The position numbers were made by a program, and so were the translations under genes. A DNA stretch of 64,000 bases from Phycisphaerales bacterium (lineage in GTDB: Bacteria > Planctomycetota > Phycisphaerae > UBA1845), in the NCBI GenBank assembly GCA_020639115.1, contig JACKHG010000007.1, positions 149,450-213,449 of the forward strand. The letters are read 5' to 3'. Under the pieces are notes generated by a model that worked only from the letters and a program-made list of their open reading frames with translations, searched no databases and had not been told where the DNA came from. How positions within the stretch are numbered: the stretch's first letter is position 1; each line of letters starts with the position of its first letter. Below, in pieces: positions 61,621 to 64,000 of the stretch.

Positions 61621-61905
61621 CTCGAACCGGAGAAAACAGAGAGAACAGAACTCCCGGACCTGATCAGCCACCTTCTCGCCGAGCGCCGGATCGAGCCACA
61701 TGTGCTCGTTATCGCTGCCCAACCGCAGCCCGCCGAATTCCCGCAGCACAGCCCGGGCGGCTGCAAAAGGCGCGAGCCCCGCCGGCAACGTCAAACGCTC
61801 CCAGACGTCCCGGTTCGGCCGCCACCCAGCCAGCACCAGCCGCAGCCGGGTGCTCCATGACCACCGTTTACGGCGTCCACTCTTGATCACGGTCAGGCTC
61901 CTCAT
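61495..61905 (-). pseudogene. SUKH-3-like immunity protein gene, 3' end replaced by repeat
   Basis: The N-terminal ~90 residues read RLRLVLAGWRPNRDVWERL, AAARAVLREFGGLRLG and MWLDPALGEKV. This is the SUKH-3 signature (AGWxPxR, then xEFGGL) seen in immunity proteins of contact-dependent and polymorphic toxin systems. SUKH-3 proteins are usually about 150-190 residues. Here, from about residue 97 (RAWHALRA), the frame runs into the repeat array, so the authentic C-terminus is absent. The gene is thus probably non-functional or newly fused. No toxin gene is nearby. Confidence 0.55.
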
Positions 61906-61983
61906 TCGGCCTGGTCGAGGCGCTCAGGAAAATCTCTCGATGCCGTTCGCGACCCCTTTCTCGCCTCGACAGGAACCGCCGCG

Positions 61984-62667
61984 TCACTTCACGGGCGTGC
62001 TACCTGGTATTCTCTGCCAAGTAGCACCACAGCGATGGCACATCACCGTGTTCAGCCATCGCTGGTACTCCCGCTCGTACGGTTCGTTCAGGTATGCGAG
62101 TCTACGAACCTCCAGCATGTAACAGAACGCACCCGCAACAAAGGCTGCCAGCAAACCAAACGCGAACGAGTGCTTGAATTCCGCACCCGCAAGCGCAGCT
62201 GTGATCGATGGAAGAACAAGGATCATCGCGACTAGAAAAAACCACGGTTGTTTTCTCGTGGGTGGAGCAGCGCGATCGGCTAGTTTCGTGCGCACGTGCC
62301 CAGTTGTTTCAGTTGTTCCGGTCCCCACGCCTATTCCCCCACCCAAAATGCCGATGCCCGAATGCACTGACCTGCTGTCGATAGTCGAACACCCGCCCTC
62401 GTAGATCATCTGCAGTGTCTGAAACTGATCGCTCCCACACTGAGGGCAATAGTGGGCCACTTCCGAACGCACGGAGTCCGCAGCGATTTCTGTGCGTACT
62501 ACATCTGGGACTTTGGGGACCTCGTGAGCCTGGTTGCTAAGAACGCGCGTCGATTTCTGTACCTCGACCGTTGCGCCACAGCCCTTGCATCGAGCTGGCC
62601 TTCCGACATACTCGTTCGGGGCGGAGAACCGATAGCCACATTCGGGACACTTGACTTTTATGGACAT
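61984..62667 (-). CDS. Zinc-ribbon membrane protein of unknown function
   Basis: This 227-residue protein starts at ATG 62667 behind GGAGG. It has an N-terminal zinc ribbon (KCPECGYRFSAPNEYVGRPA then RCKGCG), a second ribbon in the middle (HYCPQCGSDQFQTL), a Gly-rich linker, two membrane helices (FFLVAMILVLPSITAALAG; FGLLAAFVAGAFCYML) and a third ribbon half near the end (VMCHRCGATWQ). The MJ0042-like N-terminus recalls the 384-residue gene product. Function unknown. Confidence 0.7.
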   Translation of the reverse strand: MSIKVKCPECGYRFSAPNEYVGRPARCKGCGATVEVQKSTRVLSNQAHEVPKVPDVVRTEIAADSVRSEVAHYCPQCGSDQFQTLQMIYEGGCSTIDSRSVHSGIGILGGGIGVGTGTTETTGHVRTKLADRAAPPTRKQPWFFLVAMILVLPSITAALAGAEFKHSFAFGLLAAFVAGAFCYMLEVRRLAYLNEPYEREYQRWLNTVMCHRCGATWQRIPGSTPVK

Positions 62668-62939
62668 TGGCAACCTCCGAGCGAAACGATAGGGGCTTCC
62701 ATGATAGGCCCTTTGCCACCCCTGAACCAGTGGCTTCCGACCTCCCCAGAGGTGGGACACCAACGCCGATTCACGTCTACGCCTCCGGTTCACCGCCCTG
62801 CGGTTCGTTCGAGCCTCAGTTTCTCGCTTGCCCTGCGCAGATCCGTCCCCTTTCGTTGCAGCCATCTGGCGCCCGGCGTTTGCAAAGCACCTCGATCGAG
62901 CGACAATCACCGTCCGTACCGAAGCAAGGAATTGGATAA

Positions 62940-63215
62940 ATGCGGACGCTGTGGTGGACACTTCTGTTGGTATTCCTCCTGTCCTGCACGACGATGGTGA
63001 CCGTGCGCTCGACAGGGTACACGTCCGTCGCGGCTGAAGACGGCAAGTACTACCTGCAATTCCGCTCCAGTCGCTTCGAAACCACGCGCGAGGAGTATGA
63101 GGACGCACGCTGGCACGGCGTCGTTTCGGGCGTGGCGGCTGCAACGATGTTCTGCTCGCTTTTTGCGTTCATCGGCTTGGAGAGCGTTCGCTACCGTGCC
63201 CGCCGCAGGCCTTGA
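62940..63215 (+). CDS. Small lipoprotein or membrane protein
   Basis: This 91-residue ORF has AAGGA before the ATG. A short signal peptide with LLSC (~13-16) predicts lipoprotein processing (WTLLLVFLLSCTTM). A second hydrophobic stretch (AAATMFCSLFAFIGLE) near the C-terminus may be a membrane helix. It has no recognised family and is divergently oriented from the zinc-ribbon gene. It could be real but is short. Confidence 0.45.
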   Translation: MRTLWWTLLLVFLLSCTTMVTVRSTGYTSVAAEDGKYYLQFRSSRFETTREEYEDARWHGVVSGVAAATMFCSLFAFIGLESVRYRARRRP

Positions 63216-64000
63216 TGGGGGTTCAGACGAATGTCAGCGGAGCACAGAGAAGGACAACCACCGAGATCTCGATGGGGGGCTATGGAAGACACCCTGCTTT
63301 CTCAAACGGAACTCCCAGCCACCTCAATGGCCCGCTCGGCACGCCCCACGCCGCAGGTCCGAGTCCCTTGTGCCTCCAGACTCCAGACTACGGACTCCGG
63401 TCAGCCTCCCCCCGCACCCGCTGGGGGCAAGTACCCGACGGGCGCCGTCACCCGCTAACCCGCCCCAAGCCACTTCCCGACCCAGCCAAGCCCCCTTCGA
63501 CCCGCGGGCAGACAAATCGCCAGAATTGCAACAGCGAAACGCCCGCTCCAGGCAGCACCCGCGCAGATGTATAGGGTGCTCGGCGCTGAAGGCCCGAAGG
63601 CACGCGCGGACGCAGCCGCACCAGCAGAGCACGGGGGGCGCAGCCCCGTGACCACGCGCACGACGCGGAAGGGAGCAAGACCGATGACGCTTCGCAAGGA
63701 GCATTGGATCAGGAGAAAGGCGAGCAGGCGACCCGCGAACCACCGCGGCCCAAATCAGCCGTCCAAGCCCCAGACCATGACCGTCCTTCGTGTCTCCGCG
63801 TCTTCGTGGTTCAATTCACCCGCGCGGCCCCCAGGCCTCCGTCGCTGCGTCGCTCCGTCGCTTAGTCGCTCCGTCACAACCCCTCTCCATCGCTCCCCCC
63901 GAATTCGTCACTCGTCATTCGTCATTCTGCATTCCACCCAGCGACTCCGCGGTGAGACCCAATCCAGGCCTCGCCAAACGCCCCCGAACCGCGCACGAAA
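63216..64000. other. Non-coding end region with short tandem repeats
   Basis: There is no convincing gene; several long frames are shadows of GC-rich sequence. It contains an inverted CACGAAG-type spacer (63783-63812), four 8-bp GTCGCTNN units (63841-63876) and four 7-bp GTCATTC-like units (63907-63934). Confidence 0.5.

Overview
The window is about 64 kb of high-GC bacterial chromosome. It most likely comes from a planctomycete, perhaps a Phycisphaerae-like lineage or a metagenome-assembled relative. This is inferred from several traits: many secreted proteins with dockerin-like or DCNxNGxxD calcium-binding motifs, LamG and tail-fibre-like repeats, two MJ0042-type zinc-ribbon proteins, an ECF sigma factor of planctomycete style, and an IS1380-type transposase remnant. 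No rRNA or tRNA gene is visible, so the taxonomic placement is not certain.

Layout. (1) 1-5133, minus strand: an exported LamG protein (cut by the window edge), a class 3 lipase, an astacin metallopeptidase and a tail-fibre-like exported protein. The last three look like one operon. (2) 5387-7715: a decayed patch with a frameshifted ECF sigma factor, an IS1380 transposase remnant and a frameshifted MmgE/PrpD gene. (3) 7850-12022, minus strand: the most unusual locus. It is a compact operon with an HprK-like kinase, a PqqD-like leader-binding protein, a VKOR-thioredoxin fusion (interrupted), an 86-residue precursor ending in a six-cysteine knottin pattern, and a nucleotidyltransferase fused to a SET domain. 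It reads as a RiPP-like pathway for a disulfide-rich exported peptide. (4) 12123-19493, minus strand: a GT-C type membrane protein, a secreted unknown, a secreted alpha/beta hydrolase and a 975-residue internally duplicated secreted protein with a dockerin-like end.

(5) 19770-29606: cysteine desulfurase, a single-domain globin, an organophosphate-type MFS transporter, an Ig-like membrane protein, a DUF47/PhoU-like regulator with a Pit phosphate transporter, and a chemoreceptor with three helical-bundle motifs. (6) 29614-36669, minus strand: exported proteins of unknown function, a CPBP protease and a 163-residue protein with 22 cysteines. (7) 37221-45771: a zinc-ribbon protein, cytidylate kinase with an apparently leaderless promoter, an NtrB/NtrC-like two-component pair bracketed by inverted repeats, a pseudo-hydrolase, a lipoprotein and an orphan sugar-ABC ATPase with a consensus promoter. 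(8) 46029-56600, plus strand: the nusA-infB-ylxP-rbfA translation operon, with an inserted zinc-ribbon membrane protein, a catalytically degenerate endonuclease III homologue with a lysine-rich tail, and a large TPR protein. (9) 56757-60859: YebC, CPBP protease, DEAD-box helicase, lipoprotein. (10) 60860-64000: a tandem array of roughly 150-bp degenerate repeats that truncates a SUKH-3-like gene, a zinc-ribbon membrane protein, a tiny lipoprotein and low-complexity spacer.

A recurring caution is that four coding regions (sigma factor, MmgE/PrpD, VKOR-thioredoxin, TPR protein) carry frame changes or a stop clustered within short stretches. These could be real decay or assembly errors, and this cannot be settled from the sequence alone.
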